Shown here: one piece after another, positions 55,599 through 64,000 of the stretch
Layout of the letters: the number at the start of each line of letters is the position of its first letter
Numbering within the stretch: the stretch's first letter is position 1
From: Zobellia nedashkovskayae
GTDB lineage: Bacteria; Bacteroidota; Bacteroidia; Flavobacteriales; Flavobacteriaceae
Length of the DNA: 64,000 bases
Direction: 5' to 3'
Assembly (NCBI RefSeq): GCF_015330125.1
Contig: NZ_JADDXR010000002.1
Span: 2,864,685-2,928,684, forward strand
Program-made: the position numbers and the translations under genes
Notes under the pieces: model-generated
What the model saw: only the letters and a program-made list of their open reading frames with translations
What the model was told of the DNA's origin: nothing
Databases searched by the model: none

Positions 55599-56324
55599 AT
55601 GGAACTAAGTCCTGACGAAACGATTTTTTGGCAAAATGGCTTTATAACCATCAACCTTACATTGGTTACCACTTGGGTATTAATGTTTGTATTGGTGCTT
55701 GTGTCCGTTTTGGTAACCAGAAAACTACGTACCGATTTAAAAATATCACGGTGGCAATGCATTTTAGAAATGCTAGTGACCGGTATGAACGAGCAGATAA
55801 AAGAGGTTGGACTAAAGAAATCCGAAAAATTTCTGGGTTTTATAGGAACGCTCTTCATTTTTATAGCCTTTGCTAATTTGTGTATCATTTTTCCAGGTTA
55901 TGAACCTCCTACGAGTTCATTATCTACAACAGCAGCTTTGGCCCTATGTGTTTTTCTAGCAACTCCCATTTTCGGTATTGCAGAAAATGGTGTTTTTCAA
56001 TATTTAAAAACATTTATAGAGCCTACATTCATTATGCTGCCTTTTAATATTATAAGCGAAATATCGCGTACGTTGGCTTTGGCGGTTCGTCTCTTTGGTA
56101 ATATTATGAGCGGTGGTCTAATTGTTACCATTCTCTTGAGTATAGCGCCATTGTTTTTTCCGGTGCTAATGACCGTGTTAGGACTTATAACAGGTGTTAT
56201 ACAGGCTTATATATTTAGCATTTTAGCAACGGTATACATAGCTGCGGCAACTGAAGAATCGGATAAAAAGAAAGTAAGAAAGGAACAAGTAAATCATAAA
56301 TCTAAAACAGTAATAGAAGCTTAA
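55599..56324 (+). CDS. atpB: N-type FO ATPase subunit a
   Basis: 241 residues with about six transmembrane helices. The essential Arg of the ion channel is in SRTLALAVRLFGNIMSGGLIV, the most conserved segment of subunit a. Conducts ions past the c-ring. Confidence 0.94.
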   Translation: MELSPDETIFWQNGFITINLTLVTTWVLMFVLVLVSVLVTRKLRTDLKISRWQCILEMLVTGMNEQIKEVGLKKSEKFLGFIGTLFIFIAFANLCIIFPGYEPPTSSLSTTAALALCVFLATPIFGIAENGVFQYLKTFIEPTFIMLPFNIISEISRTLALAVRLFGNIMSGGLIVTILLSIAPLFFPVLMTVLGLITGVIQAYIFSILATVYIAAATEESDKKKVRKEQVNHKSKTVIEA

Positions 56325-56397
56325 TAAGGAGGGAAGAAATCCCTTTTCAAAATTTAATTCAAAACTAAAAATTGGTATAACAACAAAATTTAATATT

Positions 56398-56664
56398 ATG
56401 GACAATGCTACAATAATCGCAATGGTGTCAATCATTACAGCCGGAATAACAACAGGAATTGGCTGTATGATACCTGCTTTGGGTCAGGGTAAATCTATTT
56501 CAACAGCTTTAAGTTCAATGGCCCAGCAGCCAGATGCAAGTCAGACCGTTACGCGTACCCTTTTTGTGGGTCTGGCCATGCTAGAATCATTGGCAATCTA
56601 TTGTTTTGTGATTTCAATGATCTTGATTTTTGCAAATCCTTTCTGGAACCATTTCATCGCCTAA
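56398..56664 (+). CDS. atpE: N-type FO ATPase subunit c, sodium-binding type
   Basis: 88 residues, a helical hairpin. The first helix ends in ALGQGKSISTALSSMAQQPDAS, with Gln in GQG. The second has LAMLESLAIYCFVISMIL, with the ion-carrying Glu followed directly by Ser and, five residues after the Glu, Tyr. Gln, Glu-Ser and Tyr are the Na+ ligands of the Ilyobacter c-ring (Q32, E65, S66, Y70), so Na+ rather than H+ is the predicted coupling ion. Confidence 0.94.
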   Translation: MDNATIIAMVSIITAGITTGIGCMIPALGQGKSISTALSSMAQQPDASQTVTRTLFVGLAMLESLAIYCFVISMILIFANPFWNHFIA

Positions 56665-56674
56665 TACCTAAAAT

Positions 56675-57445
56675 ATGAAAATCGACTGGTTTACTGTTAT
56701 AGCTCAAATCATCAATTTTTTGGTGTTAATGTGGTTATTGAAACGTTTTCTTTATCAACCTATTTTATCTTCAATAGATGAACGGGAAACTAATATAAAG
56801 AACAAACTATTGGATGCTGAATCTCAGAAAAAAGAAGCAGCACAAGCCAAAGAAGAATTCAACCATAAAAACGAAACTTTCAATAAAGAGAAGGATGAAT
56901 TAATGAAGAAGACCGTTGCGGAAGCCAAAACCGAAGGAGATAAGCTAAAGGAAAATGCTAGAAACGAGGCTAATGAGCTTAAAGATAGATTAGAAAAAGC
57001 TTTTGCCGAGGATCAAGCTATCAAAAATAATAATATGGCTAAAAGGTTAAAAGGGGAGGTTCTTGACATAGCAAGAAAAACATTGACAGACCTCTCTTCT
57101 GTTAGCTTAGAAGGGCAAACAGTAGATGTCTTTTTGAAAAAAATAAATGACCTACAAGCCCAGGAGAAAGCAAAATTTTCTGAGGCTCTAAAAGGAGGTA
57201 AGCCCGTATTGGTACAAAGTGCTTTTGCCCTTTCTGCCAATCAACAGGGTTCCATTCAAAAAACGATAAGTGGGTTATTGAAGACCGAGAATACCTACGA
57301 GTTTAAAACTAGGCCGGAATTGATTACAGGTATTGAAGTTTTAACCAATGGTTATAAATTATCTTGGAGTGTTACGGACTATTTGAAATCTTTTGAAGAA
57401 GATATTGAAGCAGATAAAAAGGTTGAAATAGAAGCGAAAGAATAA
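56675..57445 (+). CDS. atpF: N-type FO ATPase subunit b with delta-like C terminus
   Basis: 256 residues, about 100 longer than an ordinary b subunit. One N-terminal transmembrane helix ([19 protein letters not shown]), then a long charged stator coiled coil (residues 35-135), then a C-terminal part (about 155-245) with [29 protein letters not shown], which resembles the end of delta subunits (LIGG...IGDKVIDGSV). The operon has no separate delta gene, so the stator cap is probably supplied by this fusion-like b, as in other N-ATPases. Confidence 0.92.
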   Translation: MKIDWFTVIAQIINFLVLMWLLKRFLYQPILSSIDERETNIKNKLLDAESQKKEAAQAKEEFNHKNETFNKEKDELMKKTVAEAKTEGDKLKENARNEANELKDRLEKAFAEDQAIKNNNMAKRLKGEVLDIARKTLTDLSSVSLEGQTVDVFLKKINDLQAQEKAKFSEALKGGKPVLVQSAFALSANQQGSIQKTISGLLKTENTYEFKTRPELITGIEVLTNGYKLSWSVTDYLKSFEEDIEADKKVEIEAKE

Positions 57446-57461
57446 TCGAAATATAAATGAA

Positions 57462-58991
57462 ATGGGCGCAACGGATTATAAAAGTTTAGTGAACGATACG
57501 TTTGATGAACTTGCAAAACATACGAAAGATCACGAGTTTAATCTGGCGCCAAAAGAAGTGGGCCGTGTTACCAGTGTTTCTGCCGGTGTGGTAAAGGTGT
57601 CAGGTTTACCAAACGTAGGTTATGAGGAGCTATTGAAATTCCCTGGCAATTTGTATGGTATAGCCTTTAGTATTGAAGAAGACGAAATAGGCGCTATTCT
57701 CTTGGGAGAAGATTCCGATTTAAATGCAGGAGACCTTGTAGAACGTACAAATCGCGTGATGGATGTACCTGTGGGCAAAGCACTTCTTGGAAGGGTAATT
57801 GGGCCTTTGGGAGAGCCTATGGATGATAAAGGTGCTATTTCTTATGAGAAAAGATTGCCTATAGAGCGGAGCGCTACACCTATTATGGATCGTTCCGGAG
57901 TAAGTATGCCGTTGCAAACAGGTATTAAAGTTATTGATGCATTGATTCCAATAGGACGCGGACAACGGGAATTGATTTTAGGTGACCGCCAAACGGGTAA
58001 GACCGCTATTGCATTGGATACCATAGTTAATCAAAAAGATAAAGATGTTATCTGTGTTTACTGTGCTATTGGGCAAAGGGCTTCTGCGGTAGCTAAAGTT
58101 ATTGCGGATTTAAAGGAAAATGGGGCAATGGAGTATACCATCGTAATGGTTACAGAAGGAAACGATTCTCCGGGATTACAATATATTGCTCCCTATGCAG
58201 CCACTAGTATTGCAGAATATTTTATGCAAATAGGTAAAGATGTACTCATTGTATATGATGATTTAACGAACCATGCTAGGGCGTATCGTGAACTCTCTCT
58301 TTTGTTGAAAAGACCGCCAGGTCGAGAGGCTTTTCCTGGGGATATATTTTACATCCATTCCCGATTATTGGAGCGTTCTACGCATTTAAGCGAAGAACTT
58401 GGAGGCGGGTCATTGACCGCTCTTCCCATAATTGAGACCGAAGCGCAGAACATGTCAGCTTATATCCCTACCAATTTAATTTCAATTACGGATGGGCAGA
58501 TTTATCTGTCGCCTAAACAATTTGAGTTAGGTGTTTTACCTGCGGTTGAGGTTGGTAAATCGGTTTCTCGTGTTGGTGGTAAGGCACAATTACCTGCCTA
58601 CCGAGCCATTGCGGGTGATTTAAAACTAGGATTTTCACAGTTTGAAGAATTGGAAACTTTTGCTCGTTTTGGCTCTCATTTAGATGAAGAAACAAAAAAT
58701 GTTATTGAACACGGTAAACGTATTAGGGAGATTCTTAAACAGAATGAACTACAACCGTTGTCCGTAGTAGAACAAATAGGGGTACTTCTAACGCTAACCC
58801 AAGGTCTTTTTGATACGATTACAATTGAAAATATGCACGAAGCAGAAAAGGCGGTGATAAAAAGTATAGGCACTTTACCAGAAGCTATTCAAAAAAGTCT
58901 GTATTCCAATAAAGGATTGGATGATACGGGCCGAGAAAGTATGTTGGCGGCTACAAAAACTGCACTCAAGGAATTTCAAAAGGCAGAGTAA
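57462..58991 (+). CDS. atpA: N-type F1 ATPase alpha subunit
   Basis: 509 residues. Walker A GDRQTGKT, alpha-type [21 protein letters not shown] and the [22 protein letters not shown]-terminal barrel. Noncatalytic nucleotide-binding subunit of F1. It follows atpF by 16 bp and precedes atpG by 18 bp. Confidence 0.96.
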   Translation: MGATDYKSLVNDTFDELAKHTKDHEFNLAPKEVGRVTSVSAGVVKVSGLPNVGYEELLKFPGNLYGIAFSIEEDEIGAILLGEDSDLNAGDLVERTNRVMDVPVGKALLGRVIGPLGEPMDDKGAISYEKRLPIERSATPIMDRSGVSMPLQTGIKVIDALIPIGRGQRELILGDRQTGKTAIALDTIVNQKDKDVICVYCAIGQRASAVAKVIADLKENGAMEYTIVMVTEGNDSPGLQYIAPYAATSIAEYFMQIGKDVLIVYDDLTNHARAYRELSLLLKRPPGREAFPGDIFYIHSRLLERSTHLSEELGGGSLTALPIIETEAQNMSAYIPTNLISITDGQIYLSPKQFELGVLPAVEVGKSVSRVGGKAQLPAYRAIAGDLKLGFSQFEELETFARFGSHLDEETKNVIEHGKRIREILKQNELQPLSVVEQIGVLLTLTQGLFDTITIENMHEAEKAVIKSIGTLPEAIQKSLYSNKGLDDTGRESMLAATKTALKEFQKAE

Positions 58992-59009
58992 CTCCTAAAA
59001 AGAATAGCT

Positions 59010-59900
59010 ATGGATTCGTTGGAAAGCTTAACAAGACAGATTACCGGAGCCAAAGAGCTAAACTCCATAGTGCGTACTATGAAGGCTATGGCTGCCGCTA
59101 ATATTGGTCAATATGAAAGGGCCATGGAATCTTTGGATGATTATTGGACCAATGTGTCTTTAGGACTTGTAGCTTATTTAAAAGCTATTGGTTTGGACAA
59201 ACAGGATTCTAGACAGAACGAGAACAGTATTAAAAGAGAAAAGTCTATTTGCGCTATTGTTTTTGGATCAGACCAAGGTTTTGTTGGGCAGTTTAATGAC
59301 TCCCTTTCAGAATACGTCCAAGAATCTTTATCTACTCACGGAGGTAAATTAGAAATCTGGACCGTTGGCGTACGGGTACCGTTATTACTAGCGGATATGG
59401 GAATGACCGTGACCAAACAGTTTAACCTTCCAAATTCTATAAATGCCATTACCGCTCTTATTGGTTCAATTTTGGTACAGGTAGAGGAAAACCAAGAAAA
59501 TGGAAATGTGGATGAGTATTACCTTTTCCATAATCACTTGGTAAACGAAGGGTCTTACGAACAAGAAAAATTACGCCTATTTCCGCTAGATGCAGAATGG
59601 CGCCAGGAAAAAGCACAGCTAAAATGGCCTACTCAAAAACAACCTGAAGTTATTGGTGATAGTAGTAAGCTTATACGCCGTTTAATTAGAGAATATCTCT
59701 TTGTAACGCTTTATAAGACCTGTACGGAATCATTAGCTAGTGAAAACTTAAGTAGGTTGAATGCCATGCAACGTGCAGAAAAAAACATTGAAGAACTGTT
59801 AGATGATATTGGCAATACCTACCACCGTTTAAGACAAAGTTCCATAGACGAAGAGCTTTTTGATGTAGTCTCTGGTTTTACGGCCTTAAAGAAAGATTAA
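59010..59900 (+). CDS. atpG: N-type F1 ATPase gamma subunit
   Basis: 296 residues. N- and C-terminal coiled-coil helices (LTRQITGAKELNSIVRTMKAMAA and LSRLNAMQRAEKNIEELLDDI) flank the Rossmann-like foot (AIVFGSDQGFVGQFN). It is the rotor shaft and last gene of the operon, ending before a bidirectional terminator. Confidence 0.93.
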   Translation: MDSLESLTRQITGAKELNSIVRTMKAMAAANIGQYERAMESLDDYWTNVSLGLVAYLKAIGLDKQDSRQNENSIKREKSICAIVFGSDQGFVGQFNDSLSEYVQESLSTHGGKLEIWTVGVRVPLLLADMGMTVTKQFNLPNSINAITALIGSILVQVEENQENGNVDEYYLFHNHLVNEGSYEQEKLRLFPLDAEWRQEKAQLKWPTQKQPEVIGDSSKLIRRLIREYLFVTLYKTCTESLASENLSRLNAMQRAEKNIEELLDDIGNTYHRLRQSSIDEELFDVVSGFTALKKD

Positions 59901-59921
59901 GAATTAATTCCTTCTAATAAG

Positions 59922-59966
59922 AAAAAAAAAATAGGGTAATCGTTAATTACGATTGCTTTATTTTTT
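59922..59966. terminator. Bidirectional terminator after atpG
   Basis: An A-tract followed by ATAGGGTAATCGT pairs with ACGATTGCTTTAT and a T-tract (several G-U pairs, loop TAATT). It separates the ATPase operon from the convergent ABC genes. Confidence 0.85.
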
Positions 59967-60043
59967 GCGTTTATATTTTCAATTTTATCTAAAGATTTTC
60001 TTGATGTAATTGTGGTAGAGGCATAAATTTAAGCCTATCATCT

Positions 60044-61159
60044 TTAGTCTTTTTTATTAAAAATCCATAGTGAAACAGCTAGGGTAGCAAAGGTTAAACC
60101 AGATACTTTTAACAGGTCAGGTAAAATATCCTTTATACCACTACCTTTTGTAATTACCAAGTGAATCATTCTGGAATAATAGGCTTGTGGGTTTAATTCA
60201 GCCATTGCTTTACCCCATGAGGGCATATTGTCAATAGGCGTTATAAAATCACCAAAAATCACAAATATCATGATGATGAAAAAGGTGAAGAACATGGCTT
60301 GTTGTTGGGTATTTGAAATTACCGAAATTAATACGCCTACTGCTAAAAGCAGAAACATTACAACACCGGATAAAAAGAAAACAAGCCACAGACTTCCTAC
60401 TACAGGTACGTGAAATACAAGGCTGCTTAAAATTAAACCAATAGCAAGAAGTACAATGTTAATAATCCAAACAGGAATAATTTTGCCCATAATAAAATGA
60501 GTCTTTCTCATGGGAGTCACATTTAACTGTTCCATCGTGCCTATTTCTTTTTCCTTTACGATATTCATTCCTGACAATAGTATTGTAATCATAACAACCA
60601 TTGCCACGCACATAGCCGGCACCATGATATACTGACTGATCAGCGCTCTATTATACCAGTAAGAATACGGAATACTAACTGTTGCTGCTTTATTGGACAG
60701 GCTTTTTTTACTCCATTTTATGGCAACATCTTTGTTTACCGCGCCTATGATTTCGCTGGAGTAAGCATAGGTAAGACTGGCAGTAATAGCATCAATGGCA
60801 TTAGTAACTAGTTGAACTTTACTACTATGTTCTTTAATAAGTTTTTTTTCAAAATTTGGTGGAAAATGTACAATCAGATTTATGTTTTTGTACTCCATTA
60901 CCTTATAGGCTTCATCCATGGTTAGAGCAGCCCCTCGGATATCAAAGAAATCTGAACCCTTCATTTTAGAAATAATTTCTCTAGAGGTAGATGATAGATC
61001 CTCGTCTACTACATAAACACTAGCATAATTAATGTCACCTCCAGCTGTACCCAATAAGAGAACTTGGATAAAAGGTTGAGACAAAATAATGAGTACCAAC
61101 AGCGGATTCCTGAAAATTTGGATAAATTCTTTAACGATGATGAATCTTATGATACGCAT
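60044..61159 (-). CDS. ABC-2 type permease (YbhR/YbhS-like)
   Basis: 371 residues. One N-terminal transmembrane helix (PLLVLIILSQPFIQVLLLGTAGG), a large extracytoplasmic domain (about 45-170) and five further helices with the NIVKEKEIGTMEQLNVTPM loop characteristic of ABC-2 permeases. Pairs with the permease at 61185 and two ATPases. No TGA-type operator is seen in front of this cluster. Confidence 0.9.
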   Translation of the reverse strand: MRIIRFIIVKEFIQIFRNPLLVLIILSQPFIQVLLLGTAGGDINYASVYVVDEDLSSTSREIISKMKGSDFFDIRGAALTMDEAYKVMEYKNINLIVHFPPNFEKKLIKEHSSKVQLVTNAIDAITASLTYAYSSEIIGAVNKDVAIKWSKKSLSNKAATVSIPYSYWYNRALISQYIMVPAMCVAMVVMITILLSGMNIVKEKEIGTMEQLNVTPMRKTHFIMGKIIPVWIINIVLLAIGLILSSLVFHVPVVGSLWLVFFLSGVVMFLLLAVGVLISVISNTQQQAMFFTFFIIMIFVIFGDFITPIDNMPSWGKAMAELNPQAYYSRMIHLVITKGSGIKDILPDLLKVSGLTFATLAVSLWIFNKKD

Positions 61160-61184
61160 CTTTCTGTATTTTAAATGTTAATTC

Positions 61185-62300
61185 TTATTGGAGTCTTGGT
61201 TTAAACCGTATGACACTCCAGAAATAAAACACCATTACCATGATTACAAGCATGGCAGTTTCAAAGAAAAGACTACCCCCCTTAGCACCTTGAAGCAGGA
61301 TGCCCTTACTTATGATATTGAACCACGTTGAAGGCAATAATTTCCCTAACCATTGTAATACCACCGGAAGACTATCTGTAGGGAAAGTCATTCCCGATAA
61401 AACTTCTGTGGGCAACATCAACAAAGTCATAGTAATCATCATAGCTGTTAGCTGGGAATTTGCGAAAGTAGATATCAATAACCCCAAGGCAAGAGCTGTA
61501 AGAATGTAGAGAACAGTATTTAATAATAAGAGTCCCATACTCCCTGAAACAGGTACTTCAAATACATATTTTGCTGCCCAAATAATGGATAATGCGCTAA
61601 TGAAAGAGGTTATTAAATACGGAACTATTTTAGCGAACATGATTAGAAATCTATTTATAGGCGTACTTAAAAGTAACTCCAGAGTACCTAACTCTTTTTC
61701 TTTAGTAATTGATAACGAGGTCATTAATGCTCCTACGAGTAAAATGACCGTAGACATAATACCAGGTACCGTCATATACCTACCATTAAGATTCTTGTTA
61801 TACATCATACGTACTGTGGGTATAATGTAGTATCCGGCTCTGCTTGGCGGATTTTTACTTGCAATATGTTTATTGATTATAATCTTACCATAGGAGATAA
61901 GGCTAGGGGAGGTCAATATCTTGGATCCATCAGCAATTAATTGTATCTGTGCATGACCTTCGTGGTGTAATTTATAGCCAAAGTCTTTATCAAAAACGAA
62001 GGCCATACGAATGGTACCTTTTTTAAATTCTTCATCAATTTCATCAGAGGTATCCAGGTATTTTACCAATTTAAAAAATTCAGAAGTGCTAATTAAATTG
62101 ATCAATTCTTTTGAATCGTGGTCCTTGGCATGATCTACAACTGCAATATTAGCATCCTTGATTTCCATGGTCATTACAGAACCAAATAGCAGTACCAAGA
62201 CTATGGGTATGCCCAATAGCATCGTTAAGGAACGCCAATCTCTTAGGATATGGAGAAACTCCTTACGAACAAGTCCTTTGAATATCTTGAAATTTTTCAT
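61185..62300 (-). CDS. ABC-2 type permease (YbhR/YbhS-like)
   Basis: 371 residues, same topology as its neighbour: an N-terminal helix (TMLLGIPIVLVLLFGSVMTM), an extracytoplasmic domain, then five helices with SITKEKELGTLELLLSTP. Located 25 bp before the other permease and 35 bp after an ATPase gene. Together they should form a heterodimeric exporter of drugs or lipophilic compounds, as in YbhFSR, usually with an HlyD-like periplasmic adaptor (which would lie outside the window). Confidence 0.9.
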   Translation of the reverse strand: MKNFKIFKGLVRKEFLHILRDWRSLTMLLGIPIVLVLLFGSVMTMEIKDANIAVVDHAKDHDSKELINLISTSEFFKLVKYLDTSDEIDEEFKKGTIRMAFVFDKDFGYKLHHEGHAQIQLIADGSKILTSPSLISYGKIIINKHIASKNPPSRAGYYIIPTVRMMYNKNLNGRYMTVPGIMSTVILLVGALMTSLSITKEKELGTLELLLSTPINRFLIMFAKIVPYLITSFISALSIIWAAKYVFEVPVSGSMGLLLLNTVLYILTALALGLLISTFANSQLTAMMITMTLLMLPTEVLSGMTFPTDSLPVVLQWLGKLLPSTWFNIISKGILLQGAKGGSLFFETAMLVIMVMVFYFWSVIRFKPRLQ

Positions 62301-62335
62301 TTTACTTTGTTATAACTTCAATGACTTAAGCCAGA

Positions 62336-63103
62336 TCAGCTTGCAGTAATTGCATGTTCTTTTTCATAACCTCTTGCCAAATGGAGAAATACTTCTCCCA
62401 TTGTTTCAAGCTTATATTTATCTTTTAAGTTTTGGGGTGTATCTACTGTTATCATTTTTCCGGCTACCATCATTGATATTCGATGACAATATTCAGCTTC
62501 ATCCATATTATGGGTAGTTACTAAAACGGTTACACCGCCTTCTGCGGTTTCATATATCATTTCCCAAAATTGTCTTCTTATTGAAGGGTCAACACCACTA
62601 GTTGGTTCGTCTAAAAAGACAACATCCGGCTTGTGCATCAAAGCTGTACAGAACGCAAGTTTTTGTTTCCAACCCAAGGGTAAGGAGCTTACGCGCTCTT
62701 TTTCAATATGTTCCATTCCAAAATGGGTTAGTAATTCTTTGGTTCGGCTACTAATTTCTTTATTTGTAAGACCGTAGATTCCACCAAAAAAACGCATGTT
62801 CTCTTTTGCTGTTAAATCATCATATAAAGAGAATTTTTGGCTCATATAGCCAATGTGCTTTTTGAGCTTCCTAGAATTTTTAAAGATATCATAACCTGCT
62901 ACCTGGCCTTTACCACTAGTAGGTTCTAACACCCCAATGAGCATACGCATAGCAGTTGTTTTACCGGCACCATTAGCTCCTAAAAATCCAAATATTTCGC
63001 CTTTTTGTACATTGAATGTAATTTTATCGACTGCCACGAAATCATCGAATTTTTTGGTCAGATTTTCAACACTAATGCTATATGTTTTTTCAGGCTGGCT
63101 CAT
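62336..63103 (-). CDS. ABC transporter ATP-binding protein
   Basis: 255 residues from the ATG at 63103 (MSQPEKTYSISVENLTKKF). An earlier ATG at 63145 would overlap the upstream gene more deeply. Walker A GANGAGKT, Q-loop YMSQ, Walker B VVFLDEPTSGVDP and H-loop TTHNMDEAEYC are complete; the signature motif is degenerate (SSLPLGWKQK instead of LSGGxxQ). The overlap with the upstream ATPase gene is 14 nt. Confidence 0.93.
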   Translation of the reverse strand: MSQPEKTYSISVENLTKKFDDFVAVDKITFNVQKGEIFGFLGANGAGKTTAMRMLIGVLEPTSGKGQVAGYDIFKNSRKLKKHIGYMSQKFSLYDDLTAKENMRFFGGIYGLTNKEISSRTKELLTHFGMEHIEKERVSSLPLGWKQKLAFCTALMHKPDVVFLDEPTSGVDPSIRRQFWEMIYETAEGGVTVLVTTHNMDEAEYCHRISMMVAGKMITVDTPQNLKDKYKLETMGEVFLHLARGYEKEHAITAS

Positions 63104-64000
63104 AATTTTGGTTTTTAGAGGTAAGTGACATATAACAATCTTCAACGCTTGCTTTTATTTGTTTTATTTCTACATTGGGGGTATCGTTATTCTCCAGATA
63201 AGTTTTTATTTCCAATGGATCAATCATATCACGCTTGTCCGTATAATGTACCCAATCTCCAAAAGGATAAACTGAGTTGGCATGCTCATAAGCCTTTAGC
63301 TTTTTAATTATATTAAAGGAATTTCCAGAACGTATGGCATACAAAGGCTTATCAAAATTCGCGATGAGTCCGTCAGGGCTGTTCGTAGCCAATATTTTAC
63401 CATGATCCATAAGGGATATTCGATCACAGAGAAGGGCCTCTTCCATATAGGCGGTAGAAACCAAGATTGTAATGTTATCTTTCTTTAAGCTTTGAAGCAT
63501 ATCCCAAAGGTCTTGTCTGGAAACAGGGTCTACACCTCTGGTTGGCTCATCTAAAAACAGCACTTTAGGCTTGTGAATCAAGGCACATGAAAGTGCTAGT
63601 TTTTGTTTCATTCCGCCAGAAAGTTTGCCCGCTCTTCGCTTTTTAAAAGGTTCGATCTGTTGATAAATATCCTTAATAAGGTCGTAGTTCTCTTCTAAAG
63701 TCGTTCCAAAAATAGAGGCATAAAAGTTAAGATTTTCTTCAACCGTTAAATCTTGATACAGCGAAAATTTGCCGGGCATATACCCAATTTGTCGGCGTAT
63801 ATTTTGGTATTGTTTTACAACATCCATCCCTTCTATTTCAGCAGTACCACTAGTTGCCAATAGTAGTGTGCCTAGAATTTTAATAAGACTGGTTTTTCCA
63901 GCACCGTCAGGACCAATAAGCCCAAACAACTCTCCTTTTTCCACTTTTAGGGAAACAGCGTCCAGTGCTTTGACCTTACCATAATTCATTACAATATTTT
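63090..64000 (-). CDS. ABC transporter ATP-binding protein (5' end outside window)
   Basis: An ATG lies at 63989, but the frame stays open to the window edge and reads N-I-V before it, giving the usual ATPase opening (NIVMNYGKVKALDAVSLKVEKGE). The true start is therefore beyond 64000. Walker A GPDGAGKT, signature LSGGMKQK, Walker B VLFLDEPTRGVDP. Forms an ATPase pair with the next gene, equivalent to the two halves of YbhF. Confidence 0.92.
   Translation of the reverse strand, partial: NIVMNYGKVKALDAVSLKVEKGELFGLIGPDGAGKTSLIKILGTLLLATSGTAEIEGMDVVKQYQNIRRQIGYMPGKFSLYQDLTVEENLNFYASIFGTTLEENYDLIKDIYQQIEPFKKRRAGKLSGGMKQKLALSCALIHKPKVLFLDEPTRGVDPVSRQDLWDMLQSLKKDNITILVSTAYMEEALLCDRISLMDHGKILATNSPDGLIANFDKPLYAIRSGNSFNIIKKLKAYEHANSVYPFGDWVHYTDKRDMIDPLEIKTYLENNDTPNVEIKQIKASVEDCYMSLTSKNQNYEPA

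Noticed and set aside
62319..62340. TGACTTAAGCCAGATCA near the ABC genes as a TGA-type operator
   Set aside because: Half-site spacing is wrong, and the position lies between two genes of one operon.

Overview
The window looks like the chromosome of a marine member of the Flavobacteriaceae (Bacteroidota). The DNA is AT-rich. Promoters carry the Bacteroidota -7 element TAnnTTTG, and start codons lack strong Shine-Dalgarno sequences. Lipoproteins have acidic, surface-export-type N termini. Genes typical of the group are present: a Dps/DUF1566 cluster, a BglX-type GH3 enzyme, paired oleate hydratases and REC-CRP response regulators. I found no rRNA, tRNA, CRISPR array or insertion sequence.

Layout. 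1-3374: partial secreted sugar-dehydrogenase-like beta-propeller and a type II sulfide:quinone reductase. 3375-8592: five tandem-domain universal stress proteins (USPs) and a small protein. 8688-11257: PAS-PAS histidine kinase plus REC-cNMP-CRP response regulator. 11349-16572: TerB-like protein, PepSY-like protein, Hsp20, DUF6134-like protein, cardiolipin synthase, patatin. 16815-21138: large PAS/LOV/GAF histidine kinase with a second REC-cNMP-CRP regulator. 21159-24723: YtxH/holin-like envelope operon, small stress proteins, a divergent sigma-70-like factor, a DinD-like protein. 24979-32236: GH3 beta-glucosidase, two DUF1566 proteins, a Cthe_2159-like surface beta-helix lipoprotein, Dps. 32542-36842: two oleate hydratases and HdeD. 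37204-45570: MgtC/DUF4010, UbiB-like kinase, FtsH with a CMD protein, WG-repeat protein, a sixth USP-like protein and small paralogues. 45677-52920: six-gene glycolysis/fermentation operon (ppsA-ldhA-gpmA-pfkB-fba-glk). 53097-59900: nine-gene N-type ATPase operon (atpDCQRBEFAG) with a sodium-type c subunit. 60044-64000: two-ATPase, two-permease ABC exporter, cut by the window edge.

The main observation is that most of these transcription units share one promoter architecture. I found 21 copies of the palindrome TGAY-N4-RTCA, nearly all in front of genes. Each is followed, after exactly 23 bp, by a full or degenerate TAnnTTTG box, which puts the palindrome near -42, the class II activator position of CRP/FNR proteins. 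Two further palindromes (GTAAC-N4-GTTAC) at sqr and the sugar dehydrogenase have the same centre-to-box distance. The window also encodes two REC-cNMP-HTH_CRP response regulators whose recognition helices keep the Glu and Arg that read TGA half-sites. Their partner kinases have a FixL-like PAS domain (possible haem/oxygen input) and a complete LOV photoreceptor domain.

I infer a two-component, oxygen- and/or blue-light-responsive energy-conservation and dormancy regulon. Its content (USPs, Hsp20, PfkB, PpsA, Dps, a sodium ATPase, lipid-modifying enzymes) resembles the mycobacterial DosR regulon, but it is built on CRP-type regulators. The operators, boxes and motifs are read directly from the sequence. 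Regulator identity and inducing signal are inference.
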